Shown here one piece after another: positions 1-6,697 of a stretch of DNA of 12,392 nt; the stretch's first letter is position 1, and each line of letters begins with the position of its first letter. The notes beneath the pieces were generated by a model that had not been told where the DNA came from, did no database searches, and saw only the letters and a list, made by a program, of their open reading frames with translations. Where the stretch lies: positions 1-12,392 of the forward strand of contig CAYMAX010000039.1 in the NCBI GenBank assembly GCA_964388595.1, written 5' to 3'. Both the position numbers and the translations under genes were made by a program. Source of the DNA: CAYMAX01 sp964388595 (lineage in GTDB: Bacteria > Bacteroidota > Bacteroidia > Bacteroidales > UBA932).

Positions 1-418
1 CTATCTGAAGAGAACCGGACTGTACTTCGTTGAGTCCGAGCAGTCGGGAGAGCATGACAGGTCCCAAATCTGAGATGGTCGCTCTCATGGGGTGCCCCTG
101 TTCTCCGTAAACATCAAAAAATCTGGTGGGACAGCCTGAGAAGGTAGGATCAGAGAGGCCGAATTCTTCGCAGCGATTTGTGATAAATTTATTGATGGCA
201 CCTGGCTGACTTATGCCAGAAAGGTCACCTTTCATATCGGCCATAAAACATGGGATACCGGCCTGTGAAAAAGTTTCCGCCATCACCTGAAGAGAGACAG
301 TCTTGCCGGTGCCTGTCGCACCAGCTATCAGTCCGTGTCTGTTGATGAGATGTCCTTGAATGCATATCGGACCTTCAGTGCCGTATGCGATAATCATGTT
401 GCGATTGTCGTCTATCAT
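1..418 (-). CDS. HerA/YjgR-like P-loop ATPase (DUF853 family), C-terminus outside window
   Basis: Partial gene: the first 139 codons are present and the rest lies left of position 1. The translation begins MIDDNRNMIIAYG and has a clear Walker A motif, GATGTGKT, at residues 33-40. The surrounding NRHGLIAGATGTGKT and FMADMKGDLSG blocks closely resemble the start of E. coli YjgR and the HerA-C/DUF853 family, which are hexameric-type ATPases of the FtsK/HerA class. Family proteins are about 500 residues, so roughly the last two thirds is missing here. The cellular role of this bacterial family is poorly defined; a DNA-translocase role is inferred from homology to archaeal HerA. The ATG at 418 is the natural start because the usual short N-terminal strand region precedes Walker A. 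It lies downstream of tRNA-Gly on the same strand but is separated from it by a terminator, so it probably has its own promoter. A weak TAACTTTA box at 439-446 lacks a well-placed upstream element. Confidence 0.9.
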   Translation of the reverse strand, partial: MIDDNRNMIIAYGTEGPICIQGHLINRHGLIAGATGTGKTVSLQVMAETFSQAGIPCFMADMKGDLSGISQPGAINKFITNRCEEFGLSDPTFSGCPTRFFDVYGEQGHPMRATISDLGPVMLSRLLGLNEVQSGSLQI

Positions 419-458
419 TGGTTTGAGTTTATTTCTTGTAAAGTTATAAATTATAAAC

Positions 459-486
459 AAAAAAGTCATCATTGCTGATGACTTTT
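459..486 (-). terminator. Intrinsic terminator of tRNA-Gly
   Basis: A perfect 11-bp inverted repeat (461-471 with 476-486) has a 4-base loop. Read on the minus strand it is followed by a run of six T's (complement of 459-464). The stem starts at the last base of the encoded CCA of the tRNA gene, so it is well placed to end the tRNA transcript before the ATPase gene that starts at 418. Confidence 0.85.
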
Positions 487-561
487 GGAGCGGAAAACGA
501 GTCTCGAACTCGCGACCTTCGGCTTGGGAAGCCGACGCTCTACCGACTGAGCTATTTCCGC
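486..561 (-). tRNA. tRNA-Gly (anticodon CCC)
   Basis: The reverse complement folds into a full 76-nt cloverleaf. The acceptor stem GCGGAAA pairs with TTTCCGC. The D arm is GCTC...GAGC, the anticodon stem is TCGGC/GCCGA around the loop TTCCCAA, and the T arm is GCGAG-TTCGAGA-CTCGT. The anticodon CCC is at 526-528 and reads GGG codons. The discriminator is U73, and C35-C36 is also as expected for bacterial glycine tRNA. The terminal CCA is encoded (486-488). A terminator follows directly. I see no obvious TAnnTTTG box immediately upstream; the 562-600 interval is occupied by the divergent promoter of the permease gene. Confidence 0.96.
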
Positions 562-567
562 TTATTG

Positions 568-596
568 TTGATTCTTCGCAAAAACTCCTATCTTTG
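568..596 (+). promoter_or_regulatory. Bacteroidota-type promoter for the ABC permease gene
   Basis: TATCTTTG at 589-596 is an exact match to the -7 consensus TAnnTTTG of this phylum. TTG at 568-570 lies 18 bp upstream; an alternative TTG at 565-567 gives 21 bp. The transcript should begin near 601-603, leaving a leader of about 15 nt before the ATG at 617. This argues against using the in-frame GTG at 596, whose first base is the last base of the promoter box. Confidence 0.7.
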
Positions 597-616
597 TGAA
601 TTGGGGCTTCAAAGAT

Positions 617-1846
617 ATGAATTTAAATTTATTTTTAGCCAAAAAGATAGGTGGAAAGAGCGGAATTGCCTGTTTTTCCATTGCGATAAGCATGATAGTG
701 ATGATAATAGCTATCGCAATATCCGATGGTTTCAAAAAAGAGATAGGAGAGAAGGCAGTCGGCTTCTCCGGGGAGATACTTTTTACGGTACCGGGTCAGG
801 AGATAACCAATGATAAATATCCTCTCAACTATGATTTTTCATATCTCGAAGATATTAAAGCCATTAAGCAGGTCAAATCTTTCGACCCTGTGGTCTATTG
901 CCCCGGTATGTTTAAGACAGATGAAAATGTGCAGGGGATTCTGTTTAAAGGGGTCGATTCTCTCTATCAACTTGATTTTTTTGCTGCACATATCGTAGAA
1001 GGTTCTCTTCCCGATTTTTCTTCCAAAGGGGTAAGCAATGAGATATTAGTCTCGAGGCGTTTGGGAGATATGCTCGGTTATAAAGTCGGGGATAAGGTAG
1101 TGGCCTATTTCATTGGGGAAAATGTCAGGGCAAGAAGTTTTGTGATAAGTGGTATGTACAGCATCCAGCTTGAAGACCTCGACGAGAGACTTGTGGTATG
1201 CGACATAAGGCATACAAGACGTCTTAATGGATGGAACGAACATCAGGCTTCCTGTGTAGAAGTATCTTTGGGAGGCAGCGGAACAGCCAACAGTACCAAA
1301 AGAAGAGAAAATGTGCTCAATCAGATATTTCAGATAATCGATCAGAAAGACACTCCCGATGATCAGTCGGTGGTGGTCAAAGAGATAAGCGATGTCTATT
1401 CTCACTTATTTGACTGGCTCGCTCTTTTGGACCTGAATGTGCTTGTGGTCTTGATACTTATGATAGTGGTGGCTGGTTTCAATATGATTTCGGGGCTGCT
1501 CATCATCCTTTTCGAGAAAATATCTATGATAGGACTTCTCAAGTCTTTGGGTATGAAGACGCGTGATATCTGTGCCATTTTCATCTACAGAGGGGGAATG
1601 ATAGTCCTCAAGGGGATGGTGATAGGCAATATTATCGCATTCTCTCTCGCTCTGATACAGAAATACGGCAAGATTATCACACTCAATCCTGAAAATTATT
1701 TCGTGAGCGAGGTGCCCATAAGCATAGAGCCTGTCACGATGATAGTTCTCAACATCTGTTCCTTCGTATTGATGATGCTCATTATGATTATCCCTTCGAT
1801 GTTTATCTCGAAAGTATCTCCGGACAAAACTATAAAAGTGAACTGA
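617..1846 (+). CDS. FtsX/LolE-like ABC transporter permease
   Basis: A 409-residue inner-membrane protein with the MacB/FtsX/LolCE permease layout. One N-terminal membrane helix lies at about 16-36, followed by an extracytoplasmic domain of about 230 residues (38-265). Three C-terminal helices lie at about 272-298, 318-348 and 373-397. The segment after the second helix, MIGLLKSLGMKTRDI (304-318), is the typical cytoplasmic coupling region that contacts the ATPase. LolC/LolE proteins with a LolD ATPase extract lipoproteins from the inner membrane for delivery to the outer membrane, and the length and topology fit that group. The exact substrate cannot be read from the sequence, and related permeases act in other export processes. 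No ATPase gene is adjacent. I chose ATG 617 over GTG 596 because the promoter box ends at 596. The gene stands alone on its strand and ends 12 bp before the convergent transglycosylase. Confidence 0.88.
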   Translation: MNLNLFLAKKIGGKSGIACFSIAISMIVMIIAIAISDGFKKEIGEKAVGFSGEILFTVPGQEITNDKYPLNYDFSYLEDIKAIKQVKSFDPVVYCPGMFKTDENVQGILFKGVDSLYQLDFFAAHIVEGSLPDFSSKGVSNEILVSRRLGDMLGYKVGDKVVAYFIGENVRARSFVISGMYSIQLEDLDERLVVCDIRHTRRLNGWNEHQASCVEVSLGGSGTANSTKRRENVLNQIFQIIDQKDTPDDQSVVVKEISDVYSHLFDWLALLDLNVLVVLILMIVVAGFNMISGLLIILFEKISMIGLLKSLGMKTRDICAIFIYRGGMIVLKGMVIGNIIAFSLALIQKYGKIITLNPENYFVSEVPISIEPVTMIVLNICSFVLMMLIMIIPSMFISKVSPDKTIKVN

Positions 1847-1858
1847 CGATAGAGCTTA

Positions 1859-2932
1859 TTACGGCATTATCACGAACCTGTAATCTTCGTATTTGGAAAG
1901 TACGTCGTCAACATATTTGATGGTCTGGTTGCCATTGAACCTTCCGTATCGCAGATAATCTGCATTTGCGTAATTTTCAGGCAATTTCATCATGGGGATG
2001 GTCCTTGATACTTCTTCCCACTCCCGATAATCTTTATGATTGGCTATGGCAAAATTGATGCAATCCTCGATTCTCCCTTCCCCTGCATTGTAGGCAGCGA
2101 GAGTAAACTTGACCACATTGGCAGAATCCATCCCTTCAGTCTCATATATTCGCTTCAAATGACGAAGATGCAGCACCCCTGCTTTCACATTTTCCGCAGG
2201 ATTATAGATATCAGAGACGCCATAGTGTTCCGCAGTCGAGGGAAGTACCTGCATCAGTCCTGTAGCCCCTTTCCCAGAATGAGCATTCATGGAGAAATGG
2301 GATTCCTGATAGATGATGGCGGCCAATAATCTCCAATCCCATCCTATCACCTTGCTTTGCCTCTTGATGATGTCGTCATAGGGGGAGAGGAAGTTGGTCT
2401 GAGTCATATTGTCGATATGAGTGTTTATGTTGTAAGAGCGGAAGAAACGATTGACAAGATGCCTGTATTCTTTTTTCTGCATGTAGTAGCTCAGCCAGAT
2501 GTTTATGTTGTCGAGAAGCTCTACATCAGAGAGTCGTACGGCCCAGGAATAGTCATTCATGGGTATGCTGCGGGCTATTTTATGGAGGTAAGCATCGGGG
2601 ATGGTGTCGCTGTTTTCCAACACTATGATATCAACCTCTTTATCGAGCATCATCTGCCAGTAATCGCTCTCGAAATCGGTGGTGGTGATATTGATTTTGC
2701 AATTCTGTACAGAAGCATATTCTTTGAGAAGATTGTATTGAAAACCGATGGGGAAACCCTTGGAGGAGAATATGCTCCTGTCGATATTGATAGCAGCGAC
2801 AAGAGAATCTCTGTTGAGGAAATATGTGTGATAAGTGTTTCTCTCGCTTGATGTCTTTATGATGAATGTAAGAAAAATCAAAGCGACAAGGGCTATCAAA
2901 TACTTTATCCACTGTCTCATAGCACTAACCAT
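1859..2932 (-). CDS. Membrane-anchored lytic transglycosylase, MltF-like with reduced substrate-binding domain
   Basis: A 357-residue protein. An N-terminal hydrophobic segment (about 9-26) is a membrane anchor or uncleaved signal. Residues 43-165 resemble part of a type-3 solute-binding domain: GFQYNLLKEYA and DKEVDIIV match lobe 1, and SWAVRLSDVELLDNINIWL matches the end of that domain in MltF. The SLT domain spans about 190-335. QESHFS carries the catalytic glutamate (E210), followed by GATGLMQVLPSTAEHYGV and AAYNAGEGRIEDC. Such enzymes cleave the MurNAc-GlcNAc bond of peptidoglycan to give 1,6-anhydro-MurNAc ends. E. coli MltF is about 500 residues; here the binding domain is roughly half size. 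The start at 2932 shares one base with the stop of the upstream porin-like gene (TAATG), suggesting translational coupling. ATGs at 2953 and 2920 are alternatives. The function call is strong; the role of the remnant N-domain is unknown. Confidence 0.9.
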   Translation of the reverse strand: MVSAMRQWIKYLIALVALIFLTFIIKTSSERNTYHTYFLNRDSLVAAINIDRSIFSSKGFPIGFQYNLLKEYASVQNCKINITTTDFESDYWQMMLDKEVDIIVLENSDTIPDAYLHKIARSIPMNDYSWAVRLSDVELLDNINIWLSYYMQKKEYRHLVNRFFRSYNINTHIDNMTQTNFLSPYDDIIKRQSKVIGWDWRLLAAIIYQESHFSMNAHSGKGATGLMQVLPSTAEHYGVSDIYNPAENVKAGVLHLRHLKRIYETEGMDSANVVKFTLAAYNAGEGRIEDCINFAIANHKDYREWEEVSRTIPMMKLPENYANADYLRYGRFNGNQTIKYVDDVLSKYEDYRFVIMP

Positions 2933-5214
2933 TAGTGAATGTAGAATGGCCAATGAATACCGACTTTAAATCCTCGTTTTGGTTTGATGTATTGGTAAGC
3001 TGAAAAATAATCTCCGGTCGGTTTTCCTTGCGCCACATTGGTGCATTTAAGAAAGATACTTGCCCTCTTCCATTGAAGATTGACAAATATATCGATGTAA
3101 GGGTTGTTTCCTACGTATTCTGTCTCCTGATTTTGAAATGCTCCGAGTGCCGGATTGTAAGCAGGGGCATAGTATTTGGTATTGTATGTGCCATCGGCAC
3201 CGATTTGTATGGTAAGGGCATTTTTGACCGCTACGAATTCAAAATAATAGCGAAGATGGGCAGATACCATAGGAAGAGGAAGAACATCCTGTTTCGATGA
3301 GAGTTGAAAAAGAACCTGATTGTCGAAACGAAGGTACCACACCTTGAAGTTCTTTTTCAAATAGACACTCAAGACATTGATGAGGTCTTCGTTTTGCCTC
3401 ACTATGCCTAGTGTATCGTAATAGACATGATTTTTAATCAATGAATAGCCCACGTATGCTGAGAGGTTCCATTTGGGAATATTAATCTCTCCCATCACTT
3501 TAGTCGTGGATATTTTATTGAAATTATTGCTCCACACATAGTGGTTGGAGTAGTAATTATTGGAGAACCAATCGGGCCGCTCAAGGGCAGTGCTGAATCG
3601 ACCTATTATCTCGATGGGTTCTTTTTTGTTTTTAAATGGGTAGAAAGATACTTTGACGTCTGCATCTACATTGAAATCGTTTTGGTAGTAGCCCATGAAG
3701 TGGTATTGGCCAAAAGCAGACCAGTCGAGATATTTCCTGTATTGTCCGCTGGCACCGGCATAGACATACATATTGTTCTGGTATGTGTTGCTGTTGCCTC
3801 TAGAAAACATTGAGGGGTTGAAGGAGTAAATATCGAGCCATTGATATCCCACACCTCCATCTATCTTGGACACTACAGCATTATAGGACCATGGTTGGAG
3901 TCTGAAGAAAACTTTGTTCTCGATTCTCAACATTCTGATAGAGTCGGATGAAGTGGTGGGGTTGATGAAGAAGGCATCGTGATAAAATGAGCGACCCACA
4001 TTGTCTGTCAGAGATATCTCATCGTTATAATATCTGTAATATCTCGAAATCTCTCCGTAGTGCCCTACAGATATCATGGGCCCGTCATTCAGGGCGAGAG
4101 TATCTGCTGTGTCCCGCTTTATTTTCAGAGGGATATTGTAATGATGATTGATGAAAGCGGTATTTCTCGAGAGTTTATTGTTGGCTGAGTTGAGGTTGAT
4201 GGCAAGAGTCTTGGCGTCAACGGTGGTATCTCGCACCATTGAGGTATTTTGAACACCTCCGTTTTCCTGACGGGTGATATTGTGGTGAATCAGCCCAAAA
4301 TTATTTATATATTTCTTTCCAAGGTAGTTGCCGACCAATTTGACAGACCTGCTGTTGGTGTTTTCTTTCAGCAAAAGACCTTTGGCGCCGAATTGCATAT
4401 ATAGAAATTGCAAGTTGAGGGCAGGGGTGATGTTCTGGCTGTGAAGGAATCTCATACTTGACTCCTCTTTGTCTTTGTAGTCGAGCAAAGTGCCCCAATA
4501 TGCCAATTCAGTATATGGAGACTTGGTGTTGAGTTGAGGAACATCATCCGGCGTGTATGAATAGATGAGATAGGGAGAATACGATGGGAACAATTTCATC
4601 TCTCTTCTCTTGAAGAAACTGTAACTCTGAGTGGCAGAACCGACGGTGCCCAAGTAGGTGGAATTGACATCCTCTTTCATGAATGGATACTCTGTGTACC
4701 AGTCATTGTAAGTGGTGTCGATCTTGTGCGGTTTTATATTGTTGACATTGGTGTTGGCTGTCCAGGAAATAATGCGTTTGTAGAAAAGCGAATCGGGAAA
4801 AGCTGATGTTTCCAAAACACGAGGAGTGGCCCATCGTATGCTGTCTCTGACATTTTTGAGGCTGTCCCTTCTGATCTTGCGAAGTTCTTTTGCAGAGGGT
4901 ATCACGACGACAATTGAGTCAGCCGTTGAGGAGGTATCAGAGGGTGCCGCCATGGTCGAATCGGAAGGAGTTTTGATGGTCGAATCAGACGGAGCTTTGA
5001 TGGTCGAATCAGAAGGTGCCACTGCGGTGGAATCTGATATAGCCAATATGGTAGAATCAGTGATGGCTTTGGCTGTAGTATCTCTTACGGAAGTCTTAAG
5101 CGTGTCAGATGCCGACACCTTGGAGGAGTCAGGAATAGTCTGCGAAAATAATGTCTCAATGGATAAAAGAGACAATAGACCGATCAGTGATATTTTAATA
5201 ACTCCAATCCTCAT
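2932..5214 (-). CDS. Putative outer-membrane beta-barrel protein (putative porin family)
   Basis: A 760-residue protein. Residues 1-25 (MRIGVIKISLIGLLSLLSIE...) form a signal peptide without a lipobox Cys. Residues 26-105 are a low-complexity Ser/Asp/Thr/Pro linker containing six octads. A basic stretch (109-127, KELRKIRRDSLKNVRDSIR) follows, then a long region rich in alternating aromatic and polar strands, ending WKRASIFLKC...KVGIHWPFYIH. This architecture, with the block RFLHSQNITPALN, fits the Bacteroidota family annotated as putative porin (Porin_10), from memory. The protein should sit in the outer membrane with the linker in the periplasm. Its substrate is unknown. An in-frame GTG at 5223 would add three residues, but it overlaps the TACATTTG promoter box, so I prefer ATG 5214. 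It is the first gene of a two-gene unit with the transglycosylase, joined by a one-base TAATG overlap. The last residue is His, not the aromatic residue common in beta-barrels. Confidence 0.78.
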   Translation of the reverse strand: MRIGVIKISLIGLLSLLSIETLFSQTIPDSSKVSASDTLKTSVRDTTAKAITDSTILAISDSTAVAPSDSTIKAPSDSTIKTPSDSTMAAPSDTSSTADSIVVVIPSAKELRKIRRDSLKNVRDSIRWATPRVLETSAFPDSLFYKRIISWTANTNVNNIKPHKIDTTYNDWYTEYPFMKEDVNSTYLGTVGSATQSYSFFKRREMKLFPSYSPYLIYSYTPDDVPQLNTKSPYTELAYWGTLLDYKDKEESSMRFLHSQNITPALNLQFLYMQFGAKGLLLKENTNSRSVKLVGNYLGKKYINNFGLIHHNITRQENGGVQNTSMVRDTTVDAKTLAINLNSANNKLSRNTAFINHHYNIPLKIKRDTADTLALNDGPMISVGHYGEISRYYRYYNDEISLTDNVGRSFYHDAFFINPTTSSDSIRMLRIENKVFFRLQPWSYNAVVSKIDGGVGYQWLDIYSFNPSMFSRGNSNTYQNNMYVYAGASGQYRKYLDWSAFGQYHFMGYYQNDFNVDADVKVSFYPFKNKKEPIEIIGRFSTALERPDWFSNNYYSNHYVWSNNFNKISTTKVMGEINIPKWNLSAYVGYSLIKNHVYYDTLGIVRQNEDLINVLSVYLKKNFKVWYLRFDNQVLFQLSSKQDVLPLPMVSAHLRYYFEFVAVKNALTIQIGADGTYNTKYYAPAYNPALGAFQNQETEYVGNNPYIDIFVNLQWKRASIFLKCTNVAQGKPTGDYFSAYQYIKPKRGFKVGIHWPFYIH
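4942..5085 (-). repeat. Six tandem 24-bp units encoding S/T-D-S-T octads
   Basis: Residues 44-91 of the porin-like protein are six consecutive octads of the form (S/T/R)-D-(S/T)-T-x-x-(A/T)-(P/I): RDTTAKAI, TDSTILAI, SDSTAVAP, SDSTIKAP, SDSTIKTP, SDSTMAAP. At the DNA level the central copies are nearly identical (for example GGTCGAATCAGA and variants on the plus strand), while the outer copies have diverged. This indicates repeat expansion followed by decay. The unit is a multiple of 3, so copy-number change would alter linker length without shifting the frame. The encoded segment lies between the signal peptide and the barrel. Confidence 0.85.
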
Positions 5215-5222
5215 AAAACTCA

Positions 5223-5257
5223 CAAATGTACTATTATTTACTTAAATTTGCGCAAAA
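5223..5257 (-). promoter_or_regulatory. Candidate promoter of the porin-transglycosylase unit
   Basis: On the minus strand TACATTTG (5230 to 5223) matches TAnnTTTG exactly, with TTTTG at 5257-5253 some 22 bp upstream, at the long end of the spacing accepted for this phylum. Transcription would start near 5217, only a few bases before the ATG at 5214, so the mRNA would be almost leaderless. The upstream element lies inside the region that also carries the divergent kinase promoter. Confidence 0.5.
5243..5250 (+). promoter_or_regulatory. Candidate -7 element of the kinase-murU unit
   Basis: TAAATTTG matches the TAnnTTTG consensus exactly and ends 16 bp before the ATG at 5267, giving a predicted leader of about 11 nt. 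No good TTTG is found 17-23 bp upstream, so the -33 part is weak or absent. The element lies between the -33 and -7 parts of the divergent porin promoter, so the two units may compete for RNA polymerase. Confidence 0.45.
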
Positions 5258-5266
5258 TCAAATCTA

Positions 5267-6682
5267 ATGGATAGTGTAAAAGCCCTATATGAGCAACATT
5301 TTTGCCAAAGTGTGACGGACATTAAAGAATTGCCCTCTTCGGGAAGTCACCGGAGATATTTCAGAATCAGTGGCGGAGGTGGCAATGTGATAGGAACTTC
5401 AGGTACGTCTGTGGAAGAAAATCGGGCTTTCTGGGCCATAGCAGAGCATTTCCGTGATAAAAAGCTCAATGTACCACGGGTGATTGCACACAATGAAAAT
5501 TTTACCTGCTATCTGCAGGAAGATTTGGGAGATACTGTGCTGTATGATGTCATCTCTGATGGTCGTGACAAAGGTTCATACAGTGAGGAAGAGCGTGACC
5601 TTCTCAAGAAGACTGTGGCATATCTTCCTCTTCTGCAGTACGTAGGGGCAGAGGGGATGGATTTCTCGGTATGTTATCCACAGACTGAGTTTGACAGAAG
5701 GATGATAGCCTTCGACCTCAATTATTTCAAATATTGTTTTCTCAAGTCCACAGGATTGGATTTCAATGAAAATATCCTAGAGGATGATTTTACCAAGATG
5801 GGGGATGTCCTCATGCGCAGTTCTTCCGATACTTTCATGTATCGCGACTTCCAGGCACGCAATGTGATGCTCCACGATGGTAAGCCATATTTCATTGATT
5901 TCCAAGGCGGAAGAAGAGGTCCTATCTATTATGACGTTGCCTCCTTTATGTGGCAGGCCAAAGCCAATTATTCAGAAGAATTGAGGGAGGAGCTCATCTC
6001 CACATATCTTGATTCTTTGAAAAAATATATTTCTGTCAATGAGAAAGATTTCAATTCTCAGCTCAGGCATTTTGTGTTGTTCAGGATGCTACAGGTACTG
6101 GGTGCTTATGGATTCAGAGGTTATTTTGAGAAGAAACCTCATTTTCTGAAAAGTGTCCCTTATGCCATTGACAACCTTCGTGTCCTGCTCAAAGAACCAT
6201 TCGCAGAATATCCATATCTTTCCAAATTGTTGCTGGAACTTACCGAGATGAGGCAATTCAGCGATATGGAGATGGACAAGAAACTAGTAGTCAGAATTTT
6301 CAGTTTTGCATACAAGAAAGGGATTCCCAATGATGTCAGTGGCAACGGAGGGGGATATGTGTTTGATTGCAGAGCGATTAACAATCCGGGAAAATATGAA
6401 CATTTTTTCCATTTCAACGGGACTGATAAAGAAGTGATAGATTTTCTTGAAAAAGATGGTGGCATCGTAAAATTTCTTGAAAATATCTATCCCCTTGCCG
6501 ACACCCACGTTCAGAGGTATATTCAGAGAAAATTCAATTCTCTGATGTTCTCTTTTGGATGTACCGGTGGTCAGCACCGTTCTGTCTATTGTGCAGAGCA
6601 CCTCGCAGATTATCTCTCCAAGAAGTACGATATAAAAGTGTTGCTTTATCATCGAGAACTTGGCTTGGAAAAAGAGTATTGA
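5267..6682 (+). CDS. AmgK-like sugar kinase fused to a RapZ C-terminal domain
   Basis: A 471-residue two-domain cytoplasmic protein. Residues 1-330 are an aminoglycoside-phosphotransferase-type kinase. SSGSHRRYFRI (24-34) is the nucleotide-binding loop, MYRDFQARNVM (191-201) is the catalytic loop with D194 and N199, and FIDFQGGRRGP (209-219) carries the metal-binding D211. This is the pattern of AmgK, which phosphorylates MurNAc (and GlcNAc) at the anomeric carbon. Residues 338-471 match the C-terminal domain of RapZ: YVFDCRAINNPG (364-375), GTDKEVIDFL and GCTGGQHRSVYCAEHLADYL (431-450). The N-terminal P-loop domain of RapZ is absent. In E. coli the RapZ C-terminal domain senses glucosamine-6-phosphate and binds RNA in control of GlmS. 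A sensor or allosteric role here is inference. The next gene, 15 bp downstream, is MurU-like, the partner expected in MurNAc salvage. Substrate assignment rests on that pairing; another sugar is possible. Confidence 0.82.
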   Translation: MDSVKALYEQHFCQSVTDIKELPSSGSHRRYFRISGGGGNVIGTSGTSVEENRAFWAIAEHFRDKKLNVPRVIAHNENFTCYLQEDLGDTVLYDVISDGRDKGSYSEEERDLLKKTVAYLPLLQYVGAEGMDFSVCYPQTEFDRRMIAFDLNYFKYCFLKSTGLDFNENILEDDFTKMGDVLMRSSSDTFMYRDFQARNVMLHDGKPYFIDFQGGRRGPIYYDVASFMWQAKANYSEELREELISTYLDSLKKYISVNEKDFNSQLRHFVLFRMLQVLGAYGFRGYFEKKPHFLKSVPYAIDNLRVLLKEPFAEYPYLSKLLLELTEMRQFSDMEMDKKLVVRIFSFAYKKGIPNDVSGNGGGYVFDCRAINNPGKYEHFFHFNGTDKEVIDFLEKDGGIVKFLENIYPLADTHVQRYIQRKFNSLMFSFGCTGGQHRSVYCAEHLADYLSKKYDIKVLLYHRELGLEKEY

Positions 6683-6697
6683 TAATTGGTTCAGACT

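Noticed and set aside
439..446. TAACTTTA as a promoter for the HerA-like gene
   Set aside because: It has one mismatch to TAnnTTTG, and no TTG lies 17-23 bp upstream. It falls in an AT-rich stretch beside the tRNA terminator, so chance is likely.
486..561. tRNA gene as an integration (att) site
   Set aside because: No integrase gene and no repeat of the tRNA 3' end was noticed in the window, and the flanking genes look like ordinary chromosome.
472..813. Open frame of 113 codons on the plus strand
   Set aside because: It runs through the antisense strand of tRNA-Gly and then out of frame over the permease gene.
2357..2851. Open frame of 164 codons on the plus strand
   Set aside because: It lies wholly antisense to the transglycosylase, whose catalytic motifs are unmistakable. 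The predicted peptide shows no recognisable motif.
4826..5245. Open frame of 139 codons on the plus strand with Val/Glu/Ser repeats
   Set aside because: It is the antisense image of the octad repeats and signal peptide of the porin-like gene. The repetition alone keeps the frame open.
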